8,357 nucleotides of DNA from Halovenus sp. (GCA_028274925.1 JAQCNR010000395.1:1-8357); one strand, 5' to 3'. Positions 1-5,353 are shown, counted from the first letter of the stretch. Notes: generated by a model from the letters alone, not told the origin. Numbers and translations are program-made.

Positions 1-2
1 CG

Positions 3-218
3 GTGGTGGTGATGGAGGACCTGACGTACATCCGCGAATCGCTGGACTGCGGCAAATTCATTAACCGGCGACTCCACGCATGGGCTTTCGGTCATTTACA
101 GGACCGCATTGAGAACAAAGCGCGAGCCGACGGTATTCCGGTTGAATAAGTGAAAGCCGCCTACACGTCTCAGACATGCCACGATTGCGGTCACATCGGA
201 TACCGAGACAGTGGCGGA
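3..218 (+). pseudogene. tnpB: TnpB C-terminal fragment, copy 1, with in-frame stop
   Basis: Read in the frame starting at base 3, this gives a TnpB RuvC-II segment (VMEDLTYIRES, with the catalytic Glu) followed by the first half of the zinc ribbon (CHDCGHIGYRD). An in-frame TAA at 147-149 falls where copy 2 has TAC (Tyr). The similarity stops at 218, before the second CxxC half of the zinc finger and before the RuvC-III Asp motif. The upstream part lies outside the window. It is a dead fragment: a nonsense mutation plus loss of the 3' end. TnpB is the RNA-guided nuclease of IS200/IS605-type elements, and this copy lacks at least two of its functional parts. Confidence 0.85.
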
Positions 219-772
219 TAGACGAGCGATTCAACCACTACCAGAACGCCCTCACCGATATTGTCGAGAAAGCGTCTCGGCGGGCTGTCGCGTACGCCCG
301 TGAATTTAAGAAGCCGGTTCTGGTGATGGAAGACCTGACGTACATCCGCGAATCGCTGGACTGCGGCAAATTCATGAACCGGCGACTCCACGCATGGGCG
401 TTCGCTCGGTTGCAGGACCGTATCGAGGACAAAGCGCGAGCCGCCGGTATCCCAGTCGAATACGTGAACGCCGCATACACCTCGCAAACGTGCCACGAGT
501 GCGGTCACATCGGGTATCGAGACGGTGGCGGAGCGTTCCACTGTACGAACGACGAGTGCCACGTCACGACGTTTGAAGGCGATATAAACGGCGCTATCAA
601 TATCGCACAGCGGGCAGACCCGTGGGGAGAGAGCGTGCCGCTGAAACCGGCAGGCAATGACTCGCCTCGGGATGGGAGTGCCTGTGACAGCACCACGACC
701 CACACCGAGCAGAGCCAATCAGAGCAGATGACGCTCGGTGAGTTCGGGTCGAAACCCACTGCCAGTGATTAG
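218..772 (+). pseudogene. tnpB: TnpB C-terminal fragment, copy 2 (5'-truncated)
   Basis: An open frame runs to TAG at 770-772 and covers about 184 residues of a family usually near 400 residues or more. Visible in order are a helical stretch (DERFNHYQNALTD), RuvC-II (VMEDLTYIRE, Glu), a complete four-Cys zinc ribbon (CHECG then CTNDEC), the RuvC-III motif GDINGAINIA (Asp), and a typical haloarchaeal tail (MTLGEFGS). RuvC-I, with the first catalytic Asp, and the whole N-terminal RNA-binding part are missing, so nuclease activity is not expected. An ATG at 176 is in frame, but its first 14 codons are copy 1 zinc-finger DNA read in the wrong frame, so a 198-aa product starting there would be a chimera. 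Internal ATGs at 326 and 374 could also start a short product. Expression is unknown. Confidence 0.85.
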
Positions 773-794
773 CTGGTATTCCCACGCAGGGAAG

Positions 795-861
795 CCGCGC
801 CGTCGTCGGGCGCAGCCCGACTGCTTGAGGAAGCTTCGCTCCCTCTCCGCTCACGGCGCGG
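795..861 (+). ncRNA. Right-end branched hairpin, probable 3' part of a TnpB guide (omega) RNA / sotRNA
   Basis: A perfect 9-bp outer stem (CCGCGCCGT 795-803 with ACGGCGCGG 853-861) encloses two further hairpins: GTCGGGC/GCCCGAC (805-811/815-821, loop GCA) and GAGGAAGC/GCTCCCTC (827-834/838-845, one mismatch). Together they form a three-way junction. The position, just after the tnpB stop and ending near the element's right end, matches the place where TnpB guide RNAs and the sense-overlapping transcripts of haloarchaeal IS1341-type genes are made. In that model the guide would be the bases just past the end (from about 872). That an RNA is made here is inference from position and fold; no dedicated promoter was identified. 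Confidence 0.45.
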
Positions 862-871
862 AGGATGTCAC

Positions 872-1017
872 TGCACTGAACGCGGCGGTTCTGGCTGCCA
901 CACAGACCGTTGGTGAGTATCATCCCGACCAGGGAACGGCCTTCTGAGCGGCCTGCTGGTTGGTTTTGTCGCTCACCGCAGTCGCGTGTCGAGCCTTTCG
1001 GCCGGTCAAAAAGAAAG
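872..1017. other. Intergenic flank of the IS remnant, no gene seen
   Basis: I see no convincing coding region in these 146 bases. Open frames that cross it are not acidic and have no promoter-like start. The first bases after 871 would be the host flank of the IS element and, if the element still made a guide RNA, the guide segment. The right part leads into the A-rich promoter of the nucleotidyltransferase gene. Confidence 0.5.
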
Positions 1018-1025
1018 AAATATAC
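1018..1025 (+). promoter_or_regulatory. TATA-like box of the nucleotidyltransferase gene
   Basis: AAATATAC lies in an A-rich stretch whose centre is about 28 nt before the ATG at 1050. That spacing places the transcription start at or next to the start codon, as in haloarchaeal leaderless mRNAs. It favours 1050 over the in-frame ATG at 1029, which is only a few bases past the box. Confidence 0.6.
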
Positions 1026-1049
1026 GCAATGGGCTGGCAGGTTTCGGAT

Positions 1050-2009
1050 ATGGAGGCAGTCGTGCTTGCCGGCGGGTACGCGACGCGGTTGTGGCCCATT
1101 ACCCGACACCGGCCCAAAATGTTGCTCCCGGTTGGCGAGCAGACAGTGATCGACCGTATTCTCGCCGAACTGGAGGACGACGACCGGATTGACAGTGTCT
1201 ATCTCAGCACGAACGAGTGGTTCGTAGACGTTTTCGACGAGCACCTCGCCGAGTCGCCGTTCGAGAAACCACAACTCAGTGTCGAGGAGACGACCGAAGA
1301 GGACGAGAAATTCGGTGTCATCGGTGCGCTCGCCCAGTTAGTCGAGCGCGAGGACATCGACGGCGAGGACCTGCTCGTCATCGCGGGCGACAATCTCATC
1401 AGTTTCAACGTCTCTGAATTCTTGGACTCCTTCGACGACCATCAGGCACCGACGCTGGCCGCCTACGACGTCGGTGCGCCGGCCGACGCGAGCGGCTACG
1501 GCGTCATCGATGTCGACGGTGACGAGGTAATCGACTTCGAGGAAAAACCGGACGACCCCGCGAGTTCGCTCGTCTCGATCGCCTGTTACGCCTTTCCGGC
1601 CGAAGAGGTCCGCTTCGAGGAGTATCTTGCCAACGGCAACAACCCCGACGAACCGGGCTGGTTCATCCAGTGGCTGGTCGACCGCTGCTCGGTCCGAGCG
1701 TTTAGCTTCGACGGCGCGTGGTACGACATCGGCACTCCCGAGGGCTATCTCGACGCCGTCGCGTGGGCACTCGACGGCGAAACTCTCGTCGCGCGCGACG
1801 CGACTGTCGAGAACACCACGCTGGGGGAGAACGTCCACATCATGTCCGGCGCGCGGGTCACCGACTCGAAACTCGACCGGACACTGGTCTTCGAGGACGC
1901 AATCATCTCCAAGTCGACGTTCCGGGAATCGATCATCGACTGCGAATCAGAGGTCAGCGGCCTCGACCTGGCCGGTGCGCTGATCGGCGCACACAGCGAA
2001 CTCTCCTGA
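1050..2009 (+). CDS. Sugar-phosphate nucleotidyltransferase (NDP-sugar synthase) with C-terminal beta-helix-like segment
   Basis: The 319-aa product belongs to the family that joins a sugar 1-phosphate and an NTP into an NDP-sugar plus pyrophosphate, in the cytoplasm. The N-terminal signature GGYATRLWPITRHRPK (8-23) is the nucleotide-binding loop with the catalytic Arg and Lys. GDN at 113-115 carries the metal-binding Asp, FEEKP lies at 163-167, and WYDIGTPEGYLDA at 224-236 closes the catalytic domain. From about 245 the repeats (ATVENTTLGENVHI, SKSTFRESIID) suggest a short left-handed beta-helix, common in this family. The substrate cannot be read from sequence: glucose-1-P thymidylyl-, uridylyl- and mannose-1-P guanylyltransferases share these motifs. 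Likely uses are glycan synthesis for S-layer glycoproteins or exopolysaccharide. No glycosyltransferase genes are adjacent. The start is chosen from the TATA spacing and because MEAVVLAGG is the usual family N-terminus. Confidence 0.9.
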   Translation: MEAVVLAGGYATRLWPITRHRPKMLLPVGEQTVIDRILAELEDDDRIDSVYLSTNEWFVDVFDEHLAESPFEKPQLSVEETTEEDEKFGVIGALAQLVEREDIDGEDLLVIAGDNLISFNVSEFLDSFDDHQAPTLAAYDVGAPADASGYGVIDVDGDEVIDFEEKPDDPASSLVSIACYAFPAEEVRFEEYLANGNNPDEPGWFIQWLVDRCSVRAFSFDGAWYDIGTPEGYLDAVAWALDGETLVARDATVENTTLGENVHIMSGARVTDSKLDRTLVFEDAIISKSTFRESIIDCESEVSGLDLAGALIGAHSELS

Positions 2010-2026
2010 CGCCCCAGAACGCAGTG

Positions 2027-2032
2027 TTTTAA
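2027..2032 (+). promoter_or_regulatory. TATA-like box of the membrane microprotein gene
   Basis: TTTTAA ends 27 nt before the ATG at 2059, the spacing expected for a leaderless haloarchaeal transcript. It lies just after the nucleotidyltransferase stop, so the small gene probably has its own promoter. Confidence 0.55.
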
Positions 2033-2058
2033 TCGCCGTGTCACGTGATTCGTAGTCA

Positions 2059-2286
2059 ATGGAGCTTAACGAGGATATTTTCGTTCGGCTGATGATCGCC
2101 GCGTTCGGGCTGACGCTGGCCGCGTTCGTCGTCCGCGGGACGAGTCGGATTGTCGTCAGTCCCGACACCGCCGCGGCGCTGTCGACGCCGGTGTTTGTGT
2201 TAGCAATGTTGTGTGCATTCGCTGGCTTCGTTCTCGCCGTCGTCATCAAACTCCAGTCGGTTCGAGGCGCTCAGTCCTCGAGATAA
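2059..2286 (+). CDS. Two-helix membrane microprotein, function unknown
   Basis: The 75-aa product has two hydrophobic segments, at about 8-25 (FVRLMIAAFGLTLAAFVV) and 43-63 (TPVFVLAMLCAFAGFVLAVV), joined by a short loop with one Arg pair and polar residues. It ends with a polar, basic tail. It looks like a small integral membrane protein with no cofactor or catalytic motif. I do not recognise the family. The gene starts 49 bp after the nucleotidyltransferase stop and has its own TATA-like box, so co-transcription is possible but not needed. Its last 16 bp overlap the 3' end of the convergent tsr3 gene. Confidence that it is real rests on the promoter spacing and the coherent hydrophobic pattern. 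Confidence 0.7.
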   Translation: MELNEDIFVRLMIAAFGLTLAAFVVRGTSRIVVSPDTAAALSTPVFVLAMLCAFAGFVLAVVIKLQSVRGAQSSR

Positions 2287-2762
2287 TCGTCCTGCACGTC
2301 GAGGACTGCTGTCGAGTCATCGCAGTCGGCGTACCGAGCCAGCGGTTCGGCATTCAGGTCTAAAAACGTCTGTCCCCACGTGAATTTGGAGAGGACTTCC
2401 TCGGCCTGCTCCGGTTCGCCAAGAATCCACAGCGCGCCGGCGAAGGCTTCGACGGTGTTCAACTGGAACGGTGTCCCGTAGTTGATGGGATTTCCGGAGA
2501 CCAGAAAGGGCAGCGACCGCTGACGCCCCCTGAGGTCGAATGCCTCTTCCTGTGCCGTCTCCCACGAGCAGTCGAGCGCGACAAGTCTGTCAGCGTCGCT
2601 GTCGGCTGGCGAGAGGGCCTGTTCGGCGAATGGGTTGAGGACGATTCCCGGCGGCGTTGCCCGCGTCGAGTGATGTAACTCCGCGAGGTCGAATCGCTCG
2701 AGTTTCTTTGCGGTGCACTTGTCGGGGTCGTCGTTGCCCTCGTACCGGATGTGCAACTCCAC
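2271..2762 (-). CDS. tsr3: Tsr3-type rRNA aminocarboxypropyltransferase (DUF367)
   Basis: This 163-aa protein matches the Tsr3 family, which transfers the 3-amino-3-carboxypropyl group of S-adenosylmethionine to a uridine-derived base in small-subunit rRNA. In yeast the target is an N1-methylpseudouridine of 18S rRNA; archaeal homologues act on the equivalent 16S region. The short N-terminal RLI-like segment contains DDPDKCTAKKLERF (11-24). The DUF367 core shows NPFAEQALSPAD (43-54), LDCSW (63-67), RSLPFL (82-87), NPINYG (91-96), LNTVEA (101-106) and SKFTWGQTFLDLN (125-137), all hallmark blocks. Length is near the archaeal norm. The start is GTG at 2762, giving MELHIRYEGNDDP, which fits the family N-terminus; no Shine-Dalgarno sequence is visible. 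It lies 39 bp after a small membrane-protein gene on the same strand and overlaps the opposing microprotein gene by 16 bp. Confidence 0.92.
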   Translation of the reverse strand: MELHIRYEGNDDPDKCTAKKLERFDLAELHHSTRATPPGIVLNPFAEQALSPADSDADRLVALDCSWETAQEEAFDLRGRQRSLPFLVSGNPINYGTPFQLNTVEAFAGALWILGEPEQAEEVLSKFTWGQTFLDLNAEPLARYADCDDSTAVLDVQDDYLED

Positions 2763-2801
2763 AGCTACGCTACCAGCCGGTCGGGCAAAAACAGTCCGTT
2801 C

Positions 2802-3122
2802 TCAGCGACTCGGTTCGACAGGCGTGCGGGCTGCTCGGTTGAGCAGGTACAGGTCGACCAGACACAACAGCATGATCGAGCCCGGAACGGCGACGTTCAT
2901 CGCCGAGAGGTTCCCGTTGAGCACGCTCACGACGAACAATCCTGCCCAGTTGGTGTACGTACTCAATAGCAACGTTCCGGCGAACAGTCCGGCCCAGACC
3001 AGCCCGCGACGGAACCGTCGCCTGTAGAGGTGGCCGAGGCCAGCCCATAGCAGTGTGAGCCCCACGGCAACGACGATATTGATCTCGGCGACCGGGAGCC
3101 CAGTCTCTCGCTCTGTCTGCAT
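2802..3122 (-). CDS. Small membrane protein with three predicted helices, function unknown
   Basis: Starting at the ATG at 3122 the product is 106 aa. After a polar N-terminus there are hydrophobic segments at about 15-30 (INIVVAVGLTLLWAGL), 41-54 (LVWAGLFAGTLLLS), a weaker one at about 60-68, and 78-95 (VAVPGSIMLLCLVDLYLL). GLGHLYRRRFRRGL (28-41) between the first two resembles the G-x-GHLY-basic turn seen in many small haloarchaeal TM2-like or DUF5683-like membrane proteins; that resemblance is weak. The frame is open back to 3215, but the extra 31 residues cross the presumed promoter and do not look like a haloarchaeal coding start. The topology and the positive loop suggest a membrane anchor or minor envelope protein. 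No function can be assigned. Confidence 0.75.
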   Translation of the reverse strand: MQTERETGLPVAEINIVVAVGLTLLWAGLGHLYRRRFRRGLVWAGLFAGTLLLSTYTNWAGLFVVSVLNGNLSAMNVAVPGSIMLLCLVDLYLLNRAARTPVEPSR

Positions 3123-3156
3123 AGGAATCAGTGTAACTGGCTGTTCGCCGCTGGCC

Positions 3157-3164
3157 GTACTTAA
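3157..3164 (-). promoter_or_regulatory. TATA-like box TTAAGTAC of the membrane-protein gene
   Basis: The minus strand reads AGTTAAGTAC with the box centre about 39 nt before the ATG at 3122, predicting a leader of about 13 nt. The same octamer TTAAGTAC occurs before the peroxiredoxin gene at 4954-4961. Confidence 0.45.
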
Positions 3165-3211
3165 CTTCTTGGGCCGAACGGCGGGTAGACGGTTCCTACT
3201 GTCGACTGCTC

Positions 3212-3544
3212 TCAATCGACGTAGGTCTCGATTCGTTCGACCTGTCCGTCCAGCAGTGTGAAGAGGTCGACAAAGCCGGTGAGTGTCTCGCCGTCGGCAA
3301 CGAGACGCCCCTTCACCGCGAGCTCTGAACCGTCTGGCGTCCGGTAGATTCTGTCGAGCGGATGCGTCGTGTCCGTGCGTGGCCGCTGGTCGCGCATAAA
3401 CTCGATAAACTCCGCACGGCTGCCGAACCTCGTATCAGGTCGCTGTTGAACAAATTCGGGAGCAAGCAGCTCTGTCAGGCGGTCGTACTCGTCGTTGTCG
3501 AGACAGTCGTAGTACGCACGGGCGAGTTCTTCACCGTCGGTCAT
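3212..3544 (-). CDS. SnoaL / NTF2-like family protein
   Basis: The 110-aa product fits the cone-shaped NTF2/SnoaL-like fold: N-terminal helices (EELARAYYDCLDNDEYDRLTE), the loop LLAPEFVQQRPDTRFGSRAEF, the helix EFIEFMRDQRP, and then strands ending in GFVDLFTLLDGQVERIETYVD, the usual last-strand pattern. Members serve as polyketide cyclases, isomerases, hydrolases or plain ligand-binding proteins, so the fold alone does not give a reaction. Its ATG overlaps the stop of the upstream peroxiredoxin-fusion gene as ATGA, which implies translational coupling and one transcript. Function linked to peroxide or other stress is therefore plausible but only inferred from the operon. The length is slightly short but typical for single-domain haloarchaeal members. 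Confidence 0.85.
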   Translation of the reverse strand: MTDGEELARAYYDCLDNDEYDRLTELLAPEFVQQRPDTRFGSRAEFIEFMRDQRPRTDTTHPLDRIYRTPDGSELAVKGRLVADGETLTGFVDLFTLLDGQVERIETYVD

Positions 3545-4938
3545 AGCGAATCCGGCACGCCGTGGTCGCCGGTATCGTCGGTCAATGTCTCATCGTCATC
3601 TTTTTGATCGTCTTCGTCGCTATCCCCCTCGTCTGTCGGGTCCGTCAGTTCTAGTTCGACATCTTCGTCGGTCTCTTCGTCGCGTTCGATTCCCGGTTCC
3701 TCGGGAACGGCCGGCTGTTCGTCTTTCTCGTCCTCTGGGTCCGCAGCGGCTGCTTCGGACTGCTCTTCGAGTTCGGCCGTAATCTCTTCGAGTTCTTCGT
3801 CGTCGATTTCGCTCGCCTCGTCGCCATCCTCCTCGTCCCCAGTTGTTGCTGGGTCATTGTCGGCTGCCAGTTGCTCCCCGTCGGCGGCCCCAACCTCGTC
3901 AGACTGCTCGCCGTTGGTGGCCTCCTGTGCTGGGTCTGCCTCCTCGACATCTGTGTCAAGTTGGTCGTCGATGTCGGCGTCGAGTGTCGCTGCGGGTTCG
4001 TCGTCGTTGTCGGCCAGCGGGTGCACCGGTTTCTCGTCTTCCTCGTCACGCTCGGCCGGGTCCTCGTCCGGCGGGAAGTCGTCAGGTTCGGGCGGTTCGT
4101 GCAGGTCACGGGCAGTTTCCAGCGGTGCTTCGGCGTCTCTCCGCAACGAGTCGGCCTTGGCACCCTGCCCACTTGCGAAGGCGCTGGCCGACTCTGCGAG
4201 CCAGTCGGCCGCTCGCCACAGCGACTCGGCTTTCTCTTCGGCCCGGTCGAAGTAGGTCCGTGTCTCGTCGCGTTCGGCGAACCGTGTCGCGGTGTTGAAC
4301 TCGTCGCCAGCGGCGTCGAACTCGTCGCAGGCCTGTGTGAAGTCAGTCTGGGCCATCATCCACTCCTGGCTTTCGTAGGCCTTCATCGCGCTCGTGAACG
4401 CCCGTCGACCCTCCATGTAGTGGGCATAGCCGACACGGTACCGCGACTCAGCGGTTTCGTCGTCACCGATTCCTTCGACGGCACGACGAATTTCCTCGGC
4501 TGTGGGGACGTGGCTGGGTCGCTCGCTCTCCCACGTGTACTGGACTGTTCCGGTGTGGTCGACGACAACCACTGCTCGCCGGGTCAGATAGCCGTGTCCG
4601 TCCTCTGCGGTGACGCCGTAGGCCTCGGCCATCTCGCCGTCGGTATCGGACAACAGCGGCATGTGGAGGTTGTACTCCTCGGCAAAGGCCTGATGGCTGT
4701 GTACACTGTCAGCAGACACCGCGAGCACTTGCACGTCTTTCTGCATCGTGAAGAGGTCGAGTTCGTCGAGTCCCGTCTCGGACCCAGAGCAGGCGGGGTT
4801 GAAATCGCCCGGGTAGAACGCGAGGATAACAACCTCGCTGCCGAATATCGACGCGAGGTCAATTTCGATGACCTCGCCGTCTTCGACCGCCGGCAGCGCG
4901 AACGCCGGCGCGTGCTCCCCCACTTCGATCATTGTCAT
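3541..4938 (-). CDS. Peroxiredoxin (AhpC/TSA-Bcp type) fused to helical domain and long acidic tail
   Basis: The product is 465 aa. Residues 1-155 are a thioredoxin-fold peroxiredoxin: FYPGDFNPAC (41-50) holds the peroxidatic Cys50, and LTRRAVVVVDHTG (118-130) carries the conserved Arg. The usual Thr of the PxxxTxxC motif is Asn here. There is no resolving Cys near position 55; the only other Cys is C204. It is therefore probably a 1-Cys enzyme, or one using C204 or a partner thiol, reducing H2O2 or organic hydroperoxides. Residues 165-280 are predicted helical, with repeated aromatic/Ala heptad-like patterns (YAHYMEGRRAF, ESLWRAADWLAES), perhaps TPR-like. Residues 281-465 are low-complexity Asp/Glu-rich, probably disordered. 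Usual family length is about 150-160 aa. I start at ATG 4938; ATG 4932 (MIEVGE) fits the TATA spacing equally well or better. The longer open frame to 5385 crosses promoter, hairpins and another gene and is rejected. Confidence 0.88.
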   Translation of the reverse strand: MTMIEVGEHAPAFALPAVEDGEVIEIDLASIFGSEVVILAFYPGDFNPACSGSETGLDELDLFTMQKDVQVLAVSADSVHSHQAFAEEYNLHMPLLSDTDGEMAEAYGVTAEDGHGYLTRRAVVVVDHTGTVQYTWESERPSHVPTAEEIRRAVEGIGDDETAESRYRVGYAHYMEGRRAFTSAMKAYESQEWMMAQTDFTQACDEFDAAGDEFNTATRFAERDETRTYFDRAEEKAESLWRAADWLAESASAFASGQGAKADSLRRDAEAPLETARDLHEPPEPDDFPPDEDPAERDEEDEKPVHPLADNDDEPAATLDADIDDQLDTDVEEADPAQEATNGEQSDEVGAADGEQLAADNDPATTGDEEDGDEASEIDDEELEEITAELEEQSEAAAADPEDEKDEQPAVPEEPGIERDEETDEDVELELTDPTDEGDSDEDDQKDDDETLTDDTGDHGVPDSL

Positions 4939-4953
4939 CACTTTCGAGCAAGT

Positions 4954-4963
4954 GTACTTAATA
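4954..4963 (-). promoter_or_regulatory. TATA-like box of the peroxiredoxin-SnoaL operon
   Basis: The minus strand reads TATTAAGTAC. The centre lies 20-28 nt before the candidate ATGs at 4938 and 4932, giving a leaderless or nearly leaderless transcript. The core TTAAGTAC is shared with the box at 3157-3164. Confidence 0.6.
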
Positions 4964-4984
4964 CTGTGCCAGTAGCTACCGAGT

Positions 4985-5084
4985 GTGAAAACGGAAAGGA
5001 AAGCGGCCGCGATGAAAACACGCGGCCGCTTGCCGCCCTGAATTGGTCCCCGCTGACGCTTCGGCCCTCCAGACGAAGCGTCAA
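4985..5084 (-). ncRNA. Candidate small structured RNA or 3'-UTR/leader with two perfect hairpins
   Basis: Two strong inverted repeats follow each other. TGACGCTTCG (5054-5063) pairs with CGAAGCGTCA (5074-5083) around a 10-nt loop. AAGCGGCCGCG (5001-5011) pairs with CGCGGCCGCTT (5021-5031) around a 9-nt loop. On the minus strand the second hairpin is followed by a pyrimidine-rich tract (TCCTTTCCGTTTTC), as in a terminator. A TATA-like box, ATTTAAG at 5113-5107 (-), is centred about 26 nt before base 5084, exactly where the first hairpin begins. A transcript of about 100 nt is therefore possible. Alternatively these are the 3' end and terminator of the 48-aa gene ending at 5133. No known RNA family is recognised. 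Confidence 0.4.
5001..5031 (-). terminator. GC-rich hairpin followed by pyrimidine tract
   Basis: An 11-bp perfect stem with a 9-nt A-rich loop (ATGAAAACA on the plus strand) is followed on the minus strand by TCCTTTCCGTTTTC. It would end transcription coming from 5133-5279 or from the candidate RNA, just before the peroxiredoxin promoter. Confidence 0.45.
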
Positions 5085-5106
5085 TTGGAACAATCAGAGG
5101 CAGAGT

Positions 5107-5113
5107 CTTAAAT
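5107..5113 (-). promoter_or_regulatory. TATA-like box ATTTAAG upstream of the hairpin pair
   Basis: It reads ATTTAAG on the minus strand, close to the haloarchaeal box consensus. It lies downstream of the stop codon at 5133, so it cannot serve the 48-aa gene. The predicted start is near 5084, the first base before the hairpin stem. Confidence 0.4.
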
Positions 5114-5132
5114 GTAATGGCTGCAGCGGTGC

Positions 5133-5279
5133 CTACATGTGTTCCTCTTCGAGCACCCAGCCGATAGCCCGCTTGTAGTAGGTAAACATCTGTCTCACGC
5201 CTTCGTGGTCCATCTCTTCGGATTCGAGCTGTTCGGTGAGAAACTCGTACTGCTCGCGAATCTCCTCTTCGTCTCGCAT
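5133..5279 (-). CDS. 48-aa acidic helical protein, function unknown
   Basis: The frame starts at ATG 5279 and ends with TAG at 5133-5135. The product begins MRDEEEIREQYEFLTEQ and ends YYKRAIGWVLEEEHM. It has about 16 acidic residues of 48, no Cys, and looks like two short amphipathic helices separated by EEMDHEGV. The pattern of Glu-rich N-terminal helix plus a C-terminal helix ending in GWVLEE recalls conserved small haloarchaeal proteins, but I cannot name a family. GGAGGT directly abuts the ATG, too close for a normal Shine-Dalgarno site. A weak box (TTTTGA, 5303-5308) about 26 nt upstream suggests a leaderless mRNA. It diverges from the zinc-ribbon gene at 5378. It is easily missed because of its length. 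Confidence 0.7.
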   Translation of the reverse strand: MRDEEEIREQYEFLTEQLESEEMDHEGVRQMFTYYKRAIGWVLEEEHM

Positions 5280-5302
5280 ACCTCCATGTACGACCGGACA
5301 CA

Positions 5303-5308
5303 TCAAAA
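5303..5308 (-). promoter_or_regulatory. Weak TATA-like box of the 48-aa protein gene
   Basis: TTTTGA on the minus strand is centred about 26 nt before the ATG at 5279. The match to consensus is poor, but the spacing is right for a leaderless start. Confidence 0.3.
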
Positions 5309-5347
5309 CGTTTCGTTAGCACTGATCGGTCGGACCGCGACGACCGG

Positions 5348-5353
5348 ATATAT
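5348..5353 (+). promoter_or_regulatory. TATA box of the zinc-ribbon protein gene
   Basis: ATATAT (within GGATATATG) is centred about 27 nt before the ATG at 5378, the leaderless spacing. Confidence 0.65.

Larger units (their letters stand above)
1..871 (+). mobile_element. Decayed IS200/IS605-family (IS1341-type) element remnant with two joined tnpB fragments
   Basis: The stretch contains only C-terminal tnpB sequence, twice, followed by a structured right end. Bases 1-218 and 315-532 align without gaps at an offset of 314 bp. I count 27 differences in the 216 bases of coding comparison, about 87-88% identity. The two parts are therefore diverged copies of one IS type rather than a fresh duplication. 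The second copy joins the first near base 218. After the tnpB stop come a GC-rich branched inverted-repeat region and the sequence GGATGTCAC, which resembles the right end typical of haloarchaeal IS1341-type elements; I place the end at about 871 from memory of the family. No tnpA and no left end are in the window, and the element continues past the left edge. It looks unable to move by itself. Confidence 0.75.

Noticed and set aside
176..217. True N-terminus for TnpB copy 2 at ATG 176
   Set aside because: These codons are the zinc-finger region of copy 1 in the wrong frame; the TnpB match begins only near 218.
597..1274. 225-aa open frame on the minus strand
   Set aside because: It spans the tnpB 3' end, the IS right end and the nucleotidyltransferase start, has non-haloarchaeal composition, and has no promoter-like start.
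3550..4100. Simple-sequence repeat or CRISPR-like array
   Set aside because: The repeated TCGTC/TCTTC units are the reverse complement of Asp/Glu codons in the acidic tail. There are no constant repeats with unique spacers.
3871..5178. 435-aa open frame on the plus strand
   Set aside because: It is antisense to the peroxiredoxin fusion gene and rich in Val/Arg/Gly/Cys, unlike haloarchaeal proteins. It arises because the acidic-codon-rich opposite strand rarely makes stops, and it crosses the promoter and hairpins.
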